A DNA stretch of 64,000 bases, from assembly GCF_029094525.1 (NCBI RefSeq), contig NZ_CP119107.1, positions 2,170,001-2,234,000 of the forward strand. Direction: 5' to 3'. The notes under the pieces were generated by a model. It saw only the letters and a list, made by a program, of their open reading frames with translations. It ran no database searches and had not been told where the DNA came from. Made by a program: the position numbers and the translations under genes. Shown in pieces: positions 55,379 to 64,000 of the stretch (positions are counted from its first letter, which is position 1; each line of letters begins with the position of its first letter). The stretch comes from Pullulanibacillus sp. KACC 23026. GTDB lineage: Bacteria > Bacillota > Bacilli > Bacillales > Sporolactobacillaceae.

Positions 55379-56932
55379 ATGATTCGAAATCATCTGTTAA
55401 ATAAAATAGGCCAATTATTCGTTGTCGGTTTCACGGGAACAAGTGTAACTGACGAAATGAAGAAGCTAATTCATGATTATCAGGTCGGTCATGTAATTTT
55501 GTTTAGTCGCAACATCGGTTCCCCTGAAGAGGTAAGACAATTAACCTCCGCTCTTCAGAACGAGGCTAAAAAGGCCGGGCATACTAAACCATTGCTCATT
55601 TGTCTTGATCAAGAAAACGGGATTGTGAGGCGTCTTAAGGAACCCGTAACTGTCTTCCCTGGGCCAATGAGTTTAGGCGCTGCTGATGATTTGGAACTAT
55701 GCTTTGATATCGGCCTTGCGACTGGTCATGAATTAAAGGAATTGGGGATTAATTGGAATTTAGCTCCTGTGGTGGATGTTAATAATAATCCGAATAATCC
55801 AGTAATCAATGTGCGCTCTTTTGGGGGATCTCCTCAAAAGGTTGCTAGACTTGCTGCAAGTTGGTTTAAAGGTCAGCAATCAGCAGGAGTCGCTTCCACT
55901 TTGAAGCATTTTCCGGGACATGGTGATACAGATGTGGACTCACATCTTGATCTACCGGTGATTCATCACTCCCTTGAAAGACTATTTGATAGTGAACTTA
56001 TCCCTTTTGTTGAAGGAATCAAGCAGGAAGCAGATGTTATCATGTCAGCCCATATTTATTTTTCGGCCCTTGAACAAGAATTTGGAAAACCTGCAACCTT
56101 ATCAAGGAATGTTTTAACTGAGTTGCTAAGAAAAAAACTGGGGTTTAATGGGGTTATCACAACTGACTGTTTAGAAATGAACGCTATTTCAGAGACAGTT
56201 GGGGTAGCAAAAGGGGCTGTTGAAGCGATAAAATCCGGGGCCGATTTAGCGATGATTTCTCATACTTTTGAGCGACAGGTGTGTGCGATTGAAGCATTAG
56301 AAAAGGCCGTAATAGATGGTGAGATAACGGAAAATGAGATCGAACAACATTATCAACGCATTATGAATTTAAAAGATAAATATACTGGAAGCTGGACTGA
56401 GGTCCTCAAAGAGTCGGTCGATTTTGAATTTGTCGGATCAAATAGACATAGAGTGCTCTCAAAGCTTGCCTACCAAAAAAGTGTGACAATGATTAAAAAC
56501 AACACTAGTAATAAATGGAATGAGTTTCATAAAATTTATGCGCTATTTCCTAAATACATCCCATTAAATCAAGCTGAAGATAAAAGAGATCGTTCCCCAA
56601 TTGAAGAGGCGTTAATAAGGTATGATGTGCCAATTTTACCTTATGAAATCAATGAAGATATCAATGATTTTCATTTTAAATCAGAAGATCTCAAAATTCT
56701 ATTTATCTACTCTCTTTCAAAAAAGGATTTCTATTCATCATGGGTTCAATCGATGATTAACAAACCAAATACGATGGTGATTTCTGTTCGAGGTCCTTAC
56801 CCTTTTAAGGAAATGGGGGACATACAAAATGGGATCTGCGTTTATGATGATGCGATTGAAGCGATTCACGCCGCTCTTGACGTTGGATTAGGCAGATCTC
56901 AAGCAGATGGCCGACTGCCCGTAAGTCTTTAA
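55379..56932 (+). CDS. nagZ: Beta-N-acetylglucosaminidase, GH3
   Basis: 517 aa, shorter than secreted Bacillus NagZ (about 640) and without signal peptide, so cytosolic. GH3 barrel with the bacterial NagZ acid motif KHFPGHGDTDVDSH (176-189; the D187/H189 dyad) and nucleophile D263 in ITTDCLEMNAI. Residues after about 345 form the second GH3 domain; it lacks the hydrophobic N-terminus of the exported enzymes. It releases GlcNAc from GlcNAc-MurNAc peptides or disaccharides. AAGGAG lies before the ATG, 18 bp after the deacetylase-like gene. Confidence 0.93.
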   Translation: MIRNHLLNKIGQLFVVGFTGTSVTDEMKKLIHDYQVGHVILFSRNIGSPEEVRQLTSALQNEAKKAGHTKPLLICLDQENGIVRRLKEPVTVFPGPMSLGAADDLELCFDIGLATGHELKELGINWNLAPVVDVNNNPNNPVINVRSFGGSPQKVARLAASWFKGQQSAGVASTLKHFPGHGDTDVDSHLDLPVIHHSLERLFDSELIPFVEGIKQEADVIMSAHIYFSALEQEFGKPATLSRNVLTELLRKKLGFNGVITTDCLEMNAISETVGVAKGAVEAIKSGADLAMISHTFERQVCAIEALEKAVIDGEITENEIEQHYQRIMNLKDKYTGSWTEVLKESVDFEFVGSNRHRVLSKLAYQKSVTMIKNNTSNKWNEFHKIYALFPKYIPLNQAEDKRDRSPIEEALIRYDVPILPYEINEDINDFHFKSEDLKILFIYSLSKKDFYSSWVQSMINKPNTMVISVRGPYPFKEMGDIQNGICVYDDAIEAIHAALDVGLGRSQADGRLPVSL

Positions 56933-57059
56933 GTTGCATCCTAGTTCTGTTTTTTGGAGGTGATGCTGCCAAGGGGATTTAATAAGATTCTATTTCGTAT
57001 TGGGAGGGACTTAGTTAGTTGGTCTTCTATAATCGGATTGAAATTGGGAGGGAAATGTA

Positions 57060-58757
57060 TTGAAGTCGAAAAAGTTATTAGTATTTGCCATTTTGGCATT
57101 GTTGATTAGCTCTATCTTAACAGGTTGTAGCAAATCCACAACAAGTACCTCATCCAAGAGCAGTAACAATTCAAGCACGCCAGGCGCACAACCTATGACC
57201 ATCGCGACGGATGATGGGTCTCCTACTTTTCAAGAAAACTGGAATCCTTTTTCGGTAAATGCTCGAAAAGGGGTTGCGTGGATGTATGAAACACTTTATT
57301 ACATTAGTTCGCAGACCGGTGATGAAACCCCATGGCTCGCAACAAGTTATAAATGGAACAGTTCTACTGATCTTGTTTATACCATTCGTGATGGAGTGAA
57401 GTGGAATGACGGGCAACCGTTTACCGCAAAAGATGTTGCCTTTACGTTTAACATGTTGAAGAACTTCCCAGCGCTTGACTCCCATGGTCTTTGGACCACT
57501 TTAGAGAGTGTGACGGCAAATGGAAATACAGTTGACATAAAATTTTCAAAACCGGATACACCTGCGTTTACTTACATTAATCAGATACCAATTGTTCCTG
57601 AGCATATTTGGTCAAAAGTGGATGATCCTGTGCAATACACTAATATCCCAGCTGACGGTAAAACCCCGGTTGCGACAGGAGCCTTTGAACTACAAAAATT
57701 CACACCTTATCAATATACTTTAGTCCCTTATAAGGGTTATTGGCAAGCGGATAAGATTCATGAATCACAATTGATCTTCCCTGCTCTAAATGGAGCGGAT
57801 ACGGTTGATATGAATCTTTCTCAAGGGAAGTATGATTGGACACAGGCCTACGTACCAGATGTACAAAAGACTTATATTGATAAAGATCCAAAAAATAATC
57901 ATTATTGGTACGCACAATCGGCCGCTTCTAATATTGTGATGAATTTAAATGAAAAGCCATTTAATAATGTGAAATTCCGTCAAGCCATGGAATATGCCAT
58001 CGACACAAAAGAATTGAGTGCCAAAGGAGAAAACGGCTACGATGCCCCGGCAGATCGTTCAGGATTGCATTTACCTGGACAAAACGATTACTTAGATCAA
58101 AGCTTAGAAGCTAAATACGGGTATAATACACCCAGCTCTGACAAAGCTCTTAGTCTATTAAAAAGCATCGGTTATAAGAAAAATAGCAGTGGTAAATTAA
58201 TCGGACCTGACGGAAAGCAAGTTGCATTCAGTATTGAGGTTCCAACAGGATGGACAGATTGGATTACCTGTACAAAACTAATTAAAAATCAACTTGCTAA
58301 AATCGGGATTGATTTGACCGTTAAAACTCCTGAAGTGGCAGCATGGTCAAAGGATCTTGGGACAGGAAGCTTTGATATGAGCTTTACAACAGGGCTTAAC
58401 TTGTATGATCCTTGGTTCTATTACAATCTCTATTTAAACAGCAGCAATGCTCACAGCGGAGACAAGAATGCGGCAGGAAACTACGAAGGTTGGAAGGATC
58501 CAAAGACAGATCAATTATTAGATCAATATAAATCGGTTACTTCAGATGCAGACAAAAAGAAAATCATTCAACAGTTAGAAGCCATTATGTATGAACAAGT
58601 TCCACTCATTCCGTTATTCTACAATGCGAACTGGAACCAATACAGCACGAAGAAGTTTGTTGGTTGGCCAGATGCCAAAAATCCTTATGCAACCCCAACC
58701 TTTGCCATGCCAGATGTAGAAATGATTATGACTCATCTCACGTTAGCGTCTAAGTAA
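57060..58757 (+). CDS. Peptide/nickel-type ABC transporter substrate-binding lipoprotein
   Basis: 565 aa starting at a TTG 8 nt after GGGAGGG. Lipoprotein signal: KKLLVFAILALLISSILTGC with the lipidated C23, then a Ser/Thr/Asn linker. The rest is an SBP_bac_5 protein (YTIRDGVKWNDGQPFTAKDVAFTFNML; RQAMEYAIDTKEL; VEVPTGWTDW-like end), the class that binds oligopeptides. First gene of a five-gene transporter inside a MurNAc recycling operon, so muropeptides or glycan-peptide fragments are the inferred ligand. In E. coli the related MppA binds murein tripeptide. Confidence 0.93.
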   Translation: MKSKKLLVFAILALLISSILTGCSKSTTSTSSKSSNNSSTPGAQPMTIATDDGSPTFQENWNPFSVNARKGVAWMYETLYYISSQTGDETPWLATSYKWNSSTDLVYTIRDGVKWNDGQPFTAKDVAFTFNMLKNFPALDSHGLWTTLESVTANGNTVDIKFSKPDTPAFTYINQIPIVPEHIWSKVDDPVQYTNIPADGKTPVATGAFELQKFTPYQYTLVPYKGYWQADKIHESQLIFPALNGADTVDMNLSQGKYDWTQAYVPDVQKTYIDKDPKNNHYWYAQSAASNIVMNLNEKPFNNVKFRQAMEYAIDTKELSAKGENGYDAPADRSGLHLPGQNDYLDQSLEAKYGYNTPSSDKALSLLKSIGYKKNSSGKLIGPDGKQVAFSIEVPTGWTDWITCTKLIKNQLAKIGIDLTVKTPEVAAWSKDLGTGSFDMSFTTGLNLYDPWFYYNLYLNSSNAHSGDKNAAGNYEGWKDPKTDQLLDQYKSVTSDADKKKIIQQLEAIMYEQVPLIPLFYNANWNQYSTKKFVGWPDAKNPYATPTFAMPDVEMIMTHLTLASK

Positions 58758-58774
58758 GTAGTAAGGGAAATGGA

Positions 58775-58804
58775 GAATCCCGGCGGAGGTGTCTGTCGGG
58801 ATTC
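58775..58804 (+). other. Intercistronic hairpin after the binding-protein gene
   Basis: Perfect 8-bp stem GAATCCCG/CGGGATTC with a 14-nt loop between the binding-protein stop and the permease ribosome site. Without a T-run, it probably stabilises the upstream mRNA so that more binding protein than permease is made. Confidence 0.6.
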
Positions 58805-58826
58805 ACATTTAAGGAGGAAGATCAAC

Positions 58827-59819
58827 TTGCGCCATCTTCTTAAGCGTTTAGCCATCTTAATTCTTACATTGTGGACTGCTGTAACTCTAAACTTTGTTAT
58901 TCCTCGCTTAATGCCCGGAAACCCGGCTGAAGTGATTTTAACTAAATTTAGAGGGCAAGGGCAGGTTTCGGCTTCACAAATTCATGCCATTGAAATCATG
59001 TTGGGATTAAATAGCCATCAAACACTTTTGCAACAATATCTGTCTTATTGGAAAAAGGTTTTCACCTTTGATTTTGGGTTATCTTACACTTTTTATCCAC
59101 AGCCAGTTAGTGCCTTAATAGGGCAAGCTTTGCCTTGGACCTTGGTGCTCCTTGGTATCACCGGAGTATTGGGATTTTTGATTGGTTCTGGCCTTGGCAT
59201 CATTACAGCCTGGCGTAATGGAACAAGGCTCGATTCAGTCCTGACTATTTCAAGTACATTCACTCAGGTATTTCCATATTTTTGGGTGGCGATGCTTGCG
59301 GTTTACGTCTTAGGCTATCTTCTGCAATGGTTTCCATTATCACAAGGATTTAGTTCTGATATGATTCCAAGCTTCAATATGCAATTTCTAAACAGTGCAC
59401 TCTATCATTCTATTTTGCCTGCTTTTACCATCTTAGTAACTTCTTTAGGAGGATGGCTCTTGACCATGAGAAATAATATGGTTGCGGTTTTATCAGAGGA
59501 TTACATGACTTTGGCACAAGCAAAGGGACTAAAAAATAATAAAGTGGCTGTTTCCTATGGTGGGCGAAATGCGATGCTCCCAAGCTTAACTTCTTTTGCA
59601 TTGATGATAGGAACTTTGGTGGGAGGGAATGTCATTGTTGAGCAAGTCTTTGCCTACCCTGGCTTGGGAAACTTATTATTCACAGCTGTCCAAAATCAGG
59701 ATTACCCTCTCATGCAAGGCATTTTCCTTATTATCGTTATCTGTGTTGTATTAGCTAATTTTCTGGCAGATATTTTTATGGTACTTATTGATCCGCGTAT
59801 CCGTCGGGAGGTGAAGTGA
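58827..59819 (+). CDS. Peptide ABC transporter permease (DppB/OppB type)
   Basis: 330 aa from a TTG at 58827 behind AAGGAGG; an ATG reading from 58770 would run through the intercistronic hairpin. Six membrane helices; N-terminal AVTLNFVIPRLMPGNP and the EAA loop (YMTLAQAKGLKNNKVAVSYGGRNAMLP) are typical of OppB/DppB. It forms the translocation channel with the next permease. Confidence 0.93.
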   Translation: MRHLLKRLAILILTLWTAVTLNFVIPRLMPGNPAEVILTKFRGQGQVSASQIHAIEIMLGLNSHQTLLQQYLSYWKKVFTFDFGLSYTFYPQPVSALIGQALPWTLVLLGITGVLGFLIGSGLGIITAWRNGTRLDSVLTISSTFTQVFPYFWVAMLAVYVLGYLLQWFPLSQGFSSDMIPSFNMQFLNSALYHSILPAFTILVTSLGGWLLTMRNNMVAVLSEDYMTLAQAKGLKNNKVAVSYGGRNAMLPSLTSFALMIGTLVGGNVIVEQVFAYPGLGNLLFTAVQNQDYPLMQGIFLIIVICVVLANFLADIFMVLIDPRIRREVK

Positions 59820-59820
59820 G

Positions 59821-60732
59821 GTGAGCGACTTTTTTCATCGCTTTCTCTTTCCGTTTTGGGAAAATAAAAAGTCGAGAATAGGGGTTTTAATTCTATTGAT
59901 TTTTGTTTTATTGGCGATCTTTTCTCCGATCATTGCCCCTTATTCACCGCAAAAAGATGATTTTGATTCCATGCTTGATCCATCTTGGAAGCATCTGTTT
60001 GGAACAACTCAAACAGGTGAAGACATTTTCTCACAATGGGTGTATGGAACACGCATTTCTTTATTAGTAGCCTTTCTAGCAGGGCTTTCCACAACGTTAG
60101 TAGGTTTAATTATTGGATTGTTGGCTGGTTATCTTCCGGGTGTTGTGGACGAAATCCTCTCTTATGCGATGAACGTCTTCTTAGTTCTTCCTGCTTTACC
60201 GTTGATGATCGTTTTAGCTGCTTACTTCCCAGTTAAAGGGATTGGAATTATTGTTCTTGTTATCGTTTTTACAAGCTGGGCTTGGGGAGCTCGGGCTTTC
60301 AGGGCGCAAGCCAAGACATTGCGGACAAGAGATTACATTACAGCTGCCCGTTTTTCTGGTGATTCCTTGTTTAGAATTTTATTTCGTGAAATTCTACCAA
60401 ATATGATGTCTCTTGTTGCGGCGGGGGCAATCGGCAGTGCGACTTCTGCTATCTTGGCAGAGTCCAGTCTAGAGTTTCTCGGGCTGGGAGACCCGACCGT
60501 TACAAGCTGGGGAACGATGCTTTATTGGGCCCAAACTGGGGGAGCCTTATTACAAGGAAAGTGGGTATGGATGTTTGTGCCCGGCGCCACCATTGCGATC
60601 TTCGGCTCTGCCCTTGTATTAATGAATTTTGCAGTAGACCGGCTAAGTAATCCTCGATTAAACAAATCAACTAAGAAAAGCAAGAAACATGAGCGCGTGA
60701 TAAATACTAGTGATATAAAAGAAACTGTTTAA
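59821..60732 (+). CDS. Peptide ABC transporter permease (DppC/OppC type)
   Basis: 303 aa from GTG at 59821, one base after the previous stop, with GGGAGG inside the end of the upstream gene. N-terminal helix, then PYSPQKDDFDSMLDPSWKHLFGTTQTGEDIFSQWVYGTRISL, the OppC signature, then five helices and the EAA loop (YITAARFSGDSLFRILFREILPN). Pairs with the preceding permease. Lys-rich tail after the last helix. Confidence 0.94.
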   Translation: MSDFFHRFLFPFWENKKSRIGVLILLIFVLLAIFSPIIAPYSPQKDDFDSMLDPSWKHLFGTTQTGEDIFSQWVYGTRISLLVAFLAGLSTTLVGLIIGLLAGYLPGVVDEILSYAMNVFLVLPALPLMIVLAAYFPVKGIGIIVLVIVFTSWAWGARAFRAQAKTLRTRDYITAARFSGDSLFRILFREILPNMMSLVAAGAIGSATSAILAESSLEFLGLGDPTVTSWGTMLYWAQTGGALLQGKWVWMFVPGATIAIFGSALVLMNFAVDRLSNPRLNKSTKKSKKHERVINTSDIKETV

Positions 60733-60756
60733 AACTCAAAAGGGAGGTGGTGGACT

Positions 60757-61731
60757 ATGTCTTTGCTGAATGTTGAAAGTCTTGATGTGGCTTATGGATT
60801 TGGACCAGAAGCAGTTATGGCTGTAAAAGATGTTTCTTTTTCATTGGAGCCTGGGGAATTCCTTGGTATTGTCGGGGAGTCCGGCTGCGGAAAATCTACT
60901 TTAGGCTACGCCATAACGCGTTTGCTGCGCCATCCCGGCCGAATCGTTAGTGGCCGTGTATTGTTTGAAGGAAAGGACTTAACCTCTCTTTCTGAAAAAG
61001 AGATTCGGCCCTTACGCTGGAGTGAGTTCTCCTTAGTTATGCAAAGCGGGATGAATGCCTTAAATCCAGTTTTAAGTATTCGGAAACAATTTGAAGATAC
61101 CTTTAAGGCACATACCCATTCAACAAAACAAGAGATAGCGAAACGGGTTGAAGAATTATTAAATATGGTTAATATCGATCCTTCTTTTGCGGACCGCTAT
61201 CCGCATGAATTATCGGGTGGCATGAAACAACGGGTGGCGATTGCCCTTGCTCTTGCGCTAAATCCAAAACTCGTGATAATGGATGAACCAACTACAGCAC
61301 TGGATGTTGTCGTTCAACGCTCGATTCTTCAAAATTTAAAAGAATTGCGAGAACAGCACCGCTTTGCTGTCATTTTTATCAGTCATGATCTTGGAACCGT
61401 CCTTGAAATGGCTGATCGGATTGCGGTGATGTATGCCGGGAAATTTGTTGAAATGCAATCAGGGCGCAAGTTGCTTGAACATCCCCTTCATCCTTATTCG
61501 GAGGCACTATTGGGATGTTTTGCAGACCCTAGACAAGAAAAGATTGAAATTAAAGGAATTCCTGGAAGTCCACCGGATATGAAGCATCCTCCTAAAGGTT
61601 GCTCGTTTGCAGCGCGCTGTAAGTACGTTGAGACTAGCTGCCATGAACGAGACCCTAATCTTGAACGATATGGAGATAGTCAAGTTGCGTGTCATGTTGT
61701 TAATCAGAAATTAGGGGGGATTAGGACATGA
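60757..61731 (+). CDS. Peptide ABC transporter ATP-binding protein (DppD/OppD type)
   Basis: 324 aa. Walker [10 protein letters not shown], signature [16 protein letters not shown], Walker [13 protein letters not shown], and the oligopeptide-family C-terminal extension with a cysteine cluster ([15 protein letters not shown]...CHVV) known to hold an iron-sulfur cluster in some homologues. One of the two ATPases that power import. Ribosome site AGGGAGGTGG. Its end overlaps the next gene by 4 bp. Confidence 0.95.
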   Translation: MSLLNVESLDVAYGFGPEAVMAVKDVSFSLEPGEFLGIVGESGCGKSTLGYAITRLLRHPGRIVSGRVLFEGKDLTSLSEKEIRPLRWSEFSLVMQSGMNALNPVLSIRKQFEDTFKAHTHSTKQEIAKRVEELLNMVNIDPSFADRYPHELSGGMKQRVAIALALALNPKLVIMDEPTTALDVVVQRSILQNLKELREQHRFAVIFISHDLGTVLEMADRIAVMYAGKFVEMQSGRKLLEHPLHPYSEALLGCFADPRQEKIEIKGIPGSPPDMKHPPKGCSFAARCKYVETSCHERDPNLERYGDSQVACHVVNQKLGGIRT

Positions 61732-62729
61732 GCGAGGTCGTTTTGGAACTGAAAAATATTAATAAAACCTATAAGAAGGGGAAATCATCCGATCCTGTTC
61801 GGGCCTCCCAAAATGTATCTATTAAATTAAAAAAACGACAAATTATTTCTTTGGTTGGGGAAAGCGGGAGCGGAAAAACGACTTTAGCGAGATTAATAAC
61901 CGGTGTGGAAAAACCAGATTCCGGCTCTATTATATTTGAAGGTAAAACCATAAAAGAATTAAGTGGAAGTAAATGGTTCGATTATAGGCGAAAGGTTCAA
62001 ATGATTTTTCAAGATCCATTTTCTTCAATCAATCCATTAAATACGATTTCTTATACACTTCAGAGACCGCTTATCAATTATCTAGGCTATACCAAAAGAA
62101 CGGTTGAAAAGCAAGTCAGGGAACTCTTAGACATTGTGAACTTATCACCTGTAGATGATTATATTGGCAAGTTACCTTTTGAGTTGTCTGGAGGTCAATT
62201 GCAGCGAGTGGGAATTGCTCGGGCATTGGCATCTCAGCCAAGCCTTATCATAGCAGATGAACCTGTTTCGATGCTGGATGTATCTATTCGAGCAGAAATC
62301 CTGCATCTTCTAGACCATTTAAGAAAGAATCAAGGGGTTTCCCTCATCTATATTACGCATGATCTCGTTTCGGCAAGAGCGCTAGCCGATGAAATTGTTG
62401 TGCTTTACCGTGGGAAGGTTGTGGAACATGGTCCTTCTGATGAAATAAGTCGTTCTCCTAAGCATCCCTATACTGAACTGCTCTTGGGATCCATTGCGGA
62501 CCCCTGGAGAAAGAGTGAAGATATTCCGCCGATCGAACTTACCAATGCCCCAACGCCTGCAGCAGGCTGTGTCTTTCGCAATCGCTGTCCGCATGCAACT
62601 GAACAATGTGCAAAGGCTTCACCGCAATTAATTGAAATTGAATCAGAGCATTCCGTTGCTTGTTTTTTGCATAGTGAGAAGGAAGAAGAACTTACGGGAG
62701 GTGAGTTAAATGGTTCAATTAGGAATTGA
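61728..62729 (+). CDS. Peptide ABC transporter ATP-binding protein (DppF/OppF type)
   Basis: 333 aa. Walker A GESGSGKTT, signature LSGGQLQRVGIARALA, Walker B LIIADEPVSMLD, and the OppF-type end with cysteines (GCVFRNRCPHATEQC...CFLH). It couples with the DppD-type ATPase to drive the transporter. ATGA overlap at its start, and the last 20 bp overlap namZ, so translation of the whole operon is coupled. Confidence 0.95.
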   Translation: MSEVVLELKNINKTYKKGKSSDPVRASQNVSIKLKKRQIISLVGESGSGKTTLARLITGVEKPDSGSIIFEGKTIKELSGSKWFDYRRKVQMIFQDPFSSINPLNTISYTLQRPLINYLGYTKRTVEKQVRELLDIVNLSPVDDYIGKLPFELSGGQLQRVGIARALASQPSLIIADEPVSMLDVSIRAEILHLLDHLRKNQGVSLIYITHDLVSARALADEIVVLYRGKVVEHGPSDEISRSPKHPYTELLLGSIADPWRKSEDIPPIELTNAPTPAAGCVFRNRCPHATEQCAKASPQLIEIESEHSVACFLHSEKEEELTGGELNGSIRN

Positions 62730-63861
62730 AGTCCTTCTAACAGACAGAATGGAATTAATTCGCGGGAAGGCTATTGGCCTTGTGACCAATTATACGATGA
62801 CGGATTCTCACTATCGTCCTGTTATTGATTTATTGGCAGAAAATAGGGAATGGCAGCTGAAAAAGCTTTTCGGTCCTGAACATGGTGTCCAAAATGCGGC
62901 AAAAGAAGGGGAGCATGTTCATTCTGGAATAGACAGCAATACAGGCTTACCCGTCTTTAGTCTATATGGGGAGACGAGAAAACCGACTTCTGAGATGCTT
63001 TCCGCTCTTGACGCAATCGTGATGGATTTGCAAGATATTGGAAGCCGTTATTACACCAATATGAATACTGTTTACTACTGTATGGAAGCTTGTGCAGCGC
63101 TTGGTTTGCCTTGTATTATATTGGATCGCCCCAATCCCATAAATGGTGTGACCCGTGAAGGAATTATATTGGAGAGTGAATTTCGTTCCTTTGTTGGCTT
63201 ACACTTGATTCCAAATCGTCATGGATTAACCATGGGAGAGCTTGCTCAATTTTTTAATCAAAACCTAAAACCTCAATGTGATTTAACGGTTGTAGAAACA
63301 CGGGGGTGGCTTCGAACTCAGTTACTCTCAGAAACCAATCTTCCTTTTGTTCCCTCCTCTCCAAATACGACGAATCTTGATATGTGCCTATTGTATCCAG
63401 GAACTTGTTTTTTCGAAGGGGTCAATGTGAGCCTTGGGAGAGGAACCACCCATCCTTTTGAAGTTGTCGGCGCCCCCTATATAGATGGACACCGACTATC
63501 AGATTGGTTTAACGCACAAAAGCTACCAGGGGTTGTGTCGCGGCCAACTTATTTTACACCGACTTACTCGCAGTATACCGGAGAATTATGCAAAGGCATT
63601 CAGTTACATGTGATCGATTCGAAAAATCTAGAGTCAGTACGTACAGGGGTAACCCTCTTACAAGGTATTCATGATCTATTTCCAAATCTCTTTGAGTTTA
63701 TAAAAGGAGCGGAAGGACGCCCCCTATTTATCGACTTGTTAGCCGGAACAGACGAATTACGGCGTTTAGTCGAAGAGGGAGAGGGACTCCGTTATTTGAC
63801 TGAATCTAGAGAAGGTGTTGAGCGTTTTACTCGAGAGATAAAGGATTTTGAATTGTATTAG
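62710..63861 (+). CDS. namZ: Exo-beta-N-acetylmuramidase NamZ (DUF1343, GH171)
   Basis: 383 aa beginning MVQLGIEVLLTDRMELIRGKAIGLVTN, the DUF1343/YbbC signature; LFGPEHGVQNAAKEGEHV, MDLQDIGSRYYTNMNTVYYCM and ILDRPNPINGVTREG are core motifs. NamZ releases MurNAc from the non-reducing end of glycan fragments. Bacillus NamZ is secreted; this one has no signal peptide, so it should act on imported fragments in the cytosol. The start, behind GGGAGGTGA, overlaps the DppF-type gene by 20 bp. Confidence 0.95.
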   Translation: MVQLGIEVLLTDRMELIRGKAIGLVTNYTMTDSHYRPVIDLLAENREWQLKKLFGPEHGVQNAAKEGEHVHSGIDSNTGLPVFSLYGETRKPTSEMLSALDAIVMDLQDIGSRYYTNMNTVYYCMEACAALGLPCIILDRPNPINGVTREGIILESEFRSFVGLHLIPNRHGLTMGELAQFFNQNLKPQCDLTVVETRGWLRTQLLSETNLPFVPSSPNTTNLDMCLLYPGTCFFEGVNVSLGRGTTHPFEVVGAPYIDGHRLSDWFNAQKLPGVVSRPTYFTPTYSQYTGELCKGIQLHVIDSKNLESVRTGVTLLQGIHDLFPNLFEFIKGAEGRPLFIDLLAGTDELRRLVEEGEGLRYLTESREGVERFTREIKDFELY

Positions 63862-63915
63862 TGTCAACAAGAAACGATGGCTTGAAAATACTAAAGGATG
63901 GAGGGTGGGATATAA

Positions 63916-64000
63916 ATGGGAGCCCATTCCTTAATAACAGAAAGCGTTAATACTCGAACAGTTGACATTGATTGTATGCCGACACTAGAGATGGTATCAG
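63916..64000 (+). CDS. murQ: N-acetylmuramic acid 6-phosphate etherase, N-terminus (partial)
   Basis: 28 codons to the window end from an ATG after GGAGGGTGGG, 54 bp past namZ. MGAHSLITESVNTRTVDIDCMPTLEMVS fits the MurQ N-terminus (LTTExxNxxTxxID...TLEML). MurQ cleaves the lactyl ether of MurNAc-6-phosphate to GlcNAc-6-phosphate and lactate. Its presence confirms the MurNAc theme and predicts that a MurNAc kinase gene is near, because no MurP PTS is encoded here. Confidence 0.85.
   Translation, partial: MGAHSLITESVNTRTVDIDCMPTLEMVS

Overview
The window looks like a chromosomal segment of a low-GC, spore-forming-type Gram-positive (Bacillales). Supporting signs are strong GGAGG ribosome binding sites, many TTG/GTG starts, a PerR-box-controlled ahpCF operon, relatives of Bacillus YfmQ, YkuK, YunF and YoaK, a CYP102-type fused P450, cre-like sites and a Bacillaceae-style intergenic repeat. 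The family cannot be fixed from the sequence alone. No rRNA, tRNA, insertion sequence, phage or CRISPR array was recognised.

Layout. 1-11.5 kb: a LysR regulator (cut by the window edge) divergent from an amino acid permease, ahpC-ahpF, two c-di-GMP signalling proteins (PAS-PAS-GGDEF and GAF-GAF-PAS-GGDEF-EAL) and a ThDP-dependent acetolactate-synthase-like enzyme. 11.7-24 kb: small, mostly uncharacterised and membrane proteins, a MarR-methyltransferase pair, a decayed glutaminase gene, a MocR regulator with paired direct-repeat operators, and a first 52-bp palindromic tandem repeat array (16 units). 24-29.7 kb: a GH43 beta-xylosidase behind a XylR-like palindrome, a sugar isomerase-like protein, the PTS-dependent dihydroxyacetone kinase operon dhaKLM and a glpP remnant. 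29.7-37.1 kb: an amide-utilisation island. A sigma-54 activator carrying an amide-binding-protein-like sensor faces an aliphatic amidase (with a -24/-12 promoter), an NCS1 permease with a Cys-rich tail, and formamidase. 37.7-48.5 kb: a hypothetical gene, cysK, a CYP102 P450-reductase fusion, a second 52-bp repeat array (about 24 units), an S9 peptidase, a P1 (DmpA) peptidase, and an isochorismatase-like gene divergent from a TetR regulator. 48.5-52.6 kb: gene remnants (GT4 glycosyltransferase, ABC-2 permease) around ykuK and a DUF72 gene.

52.6 kb to the end is a compact operon: RpiR/MurR-type regulator, beta-lactamase-like hydrolase, PIG-L-type deacetylase, NagZ, a complete Opp/Dpp-type ABC transporter (lipoprotein, two permeases, two ATPases), NamZ, and the start of MurQ. 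It reads as a peptidoglycan-fragment (MurNAc) recycling pathway in which the usual MurP PTS importer is replaced by an oligopeptide-type ABC importer. The hydrolases lack signal peptides, so degradation appears to take place inside the cell.

The most unusual content is the two 52-bp hairpin tandem arrays with the same architecture but unrelated sequence, the ABC-type muropeptide recycling operon, and the single-protein sigma-54 amide sensor/activator with its promoter.
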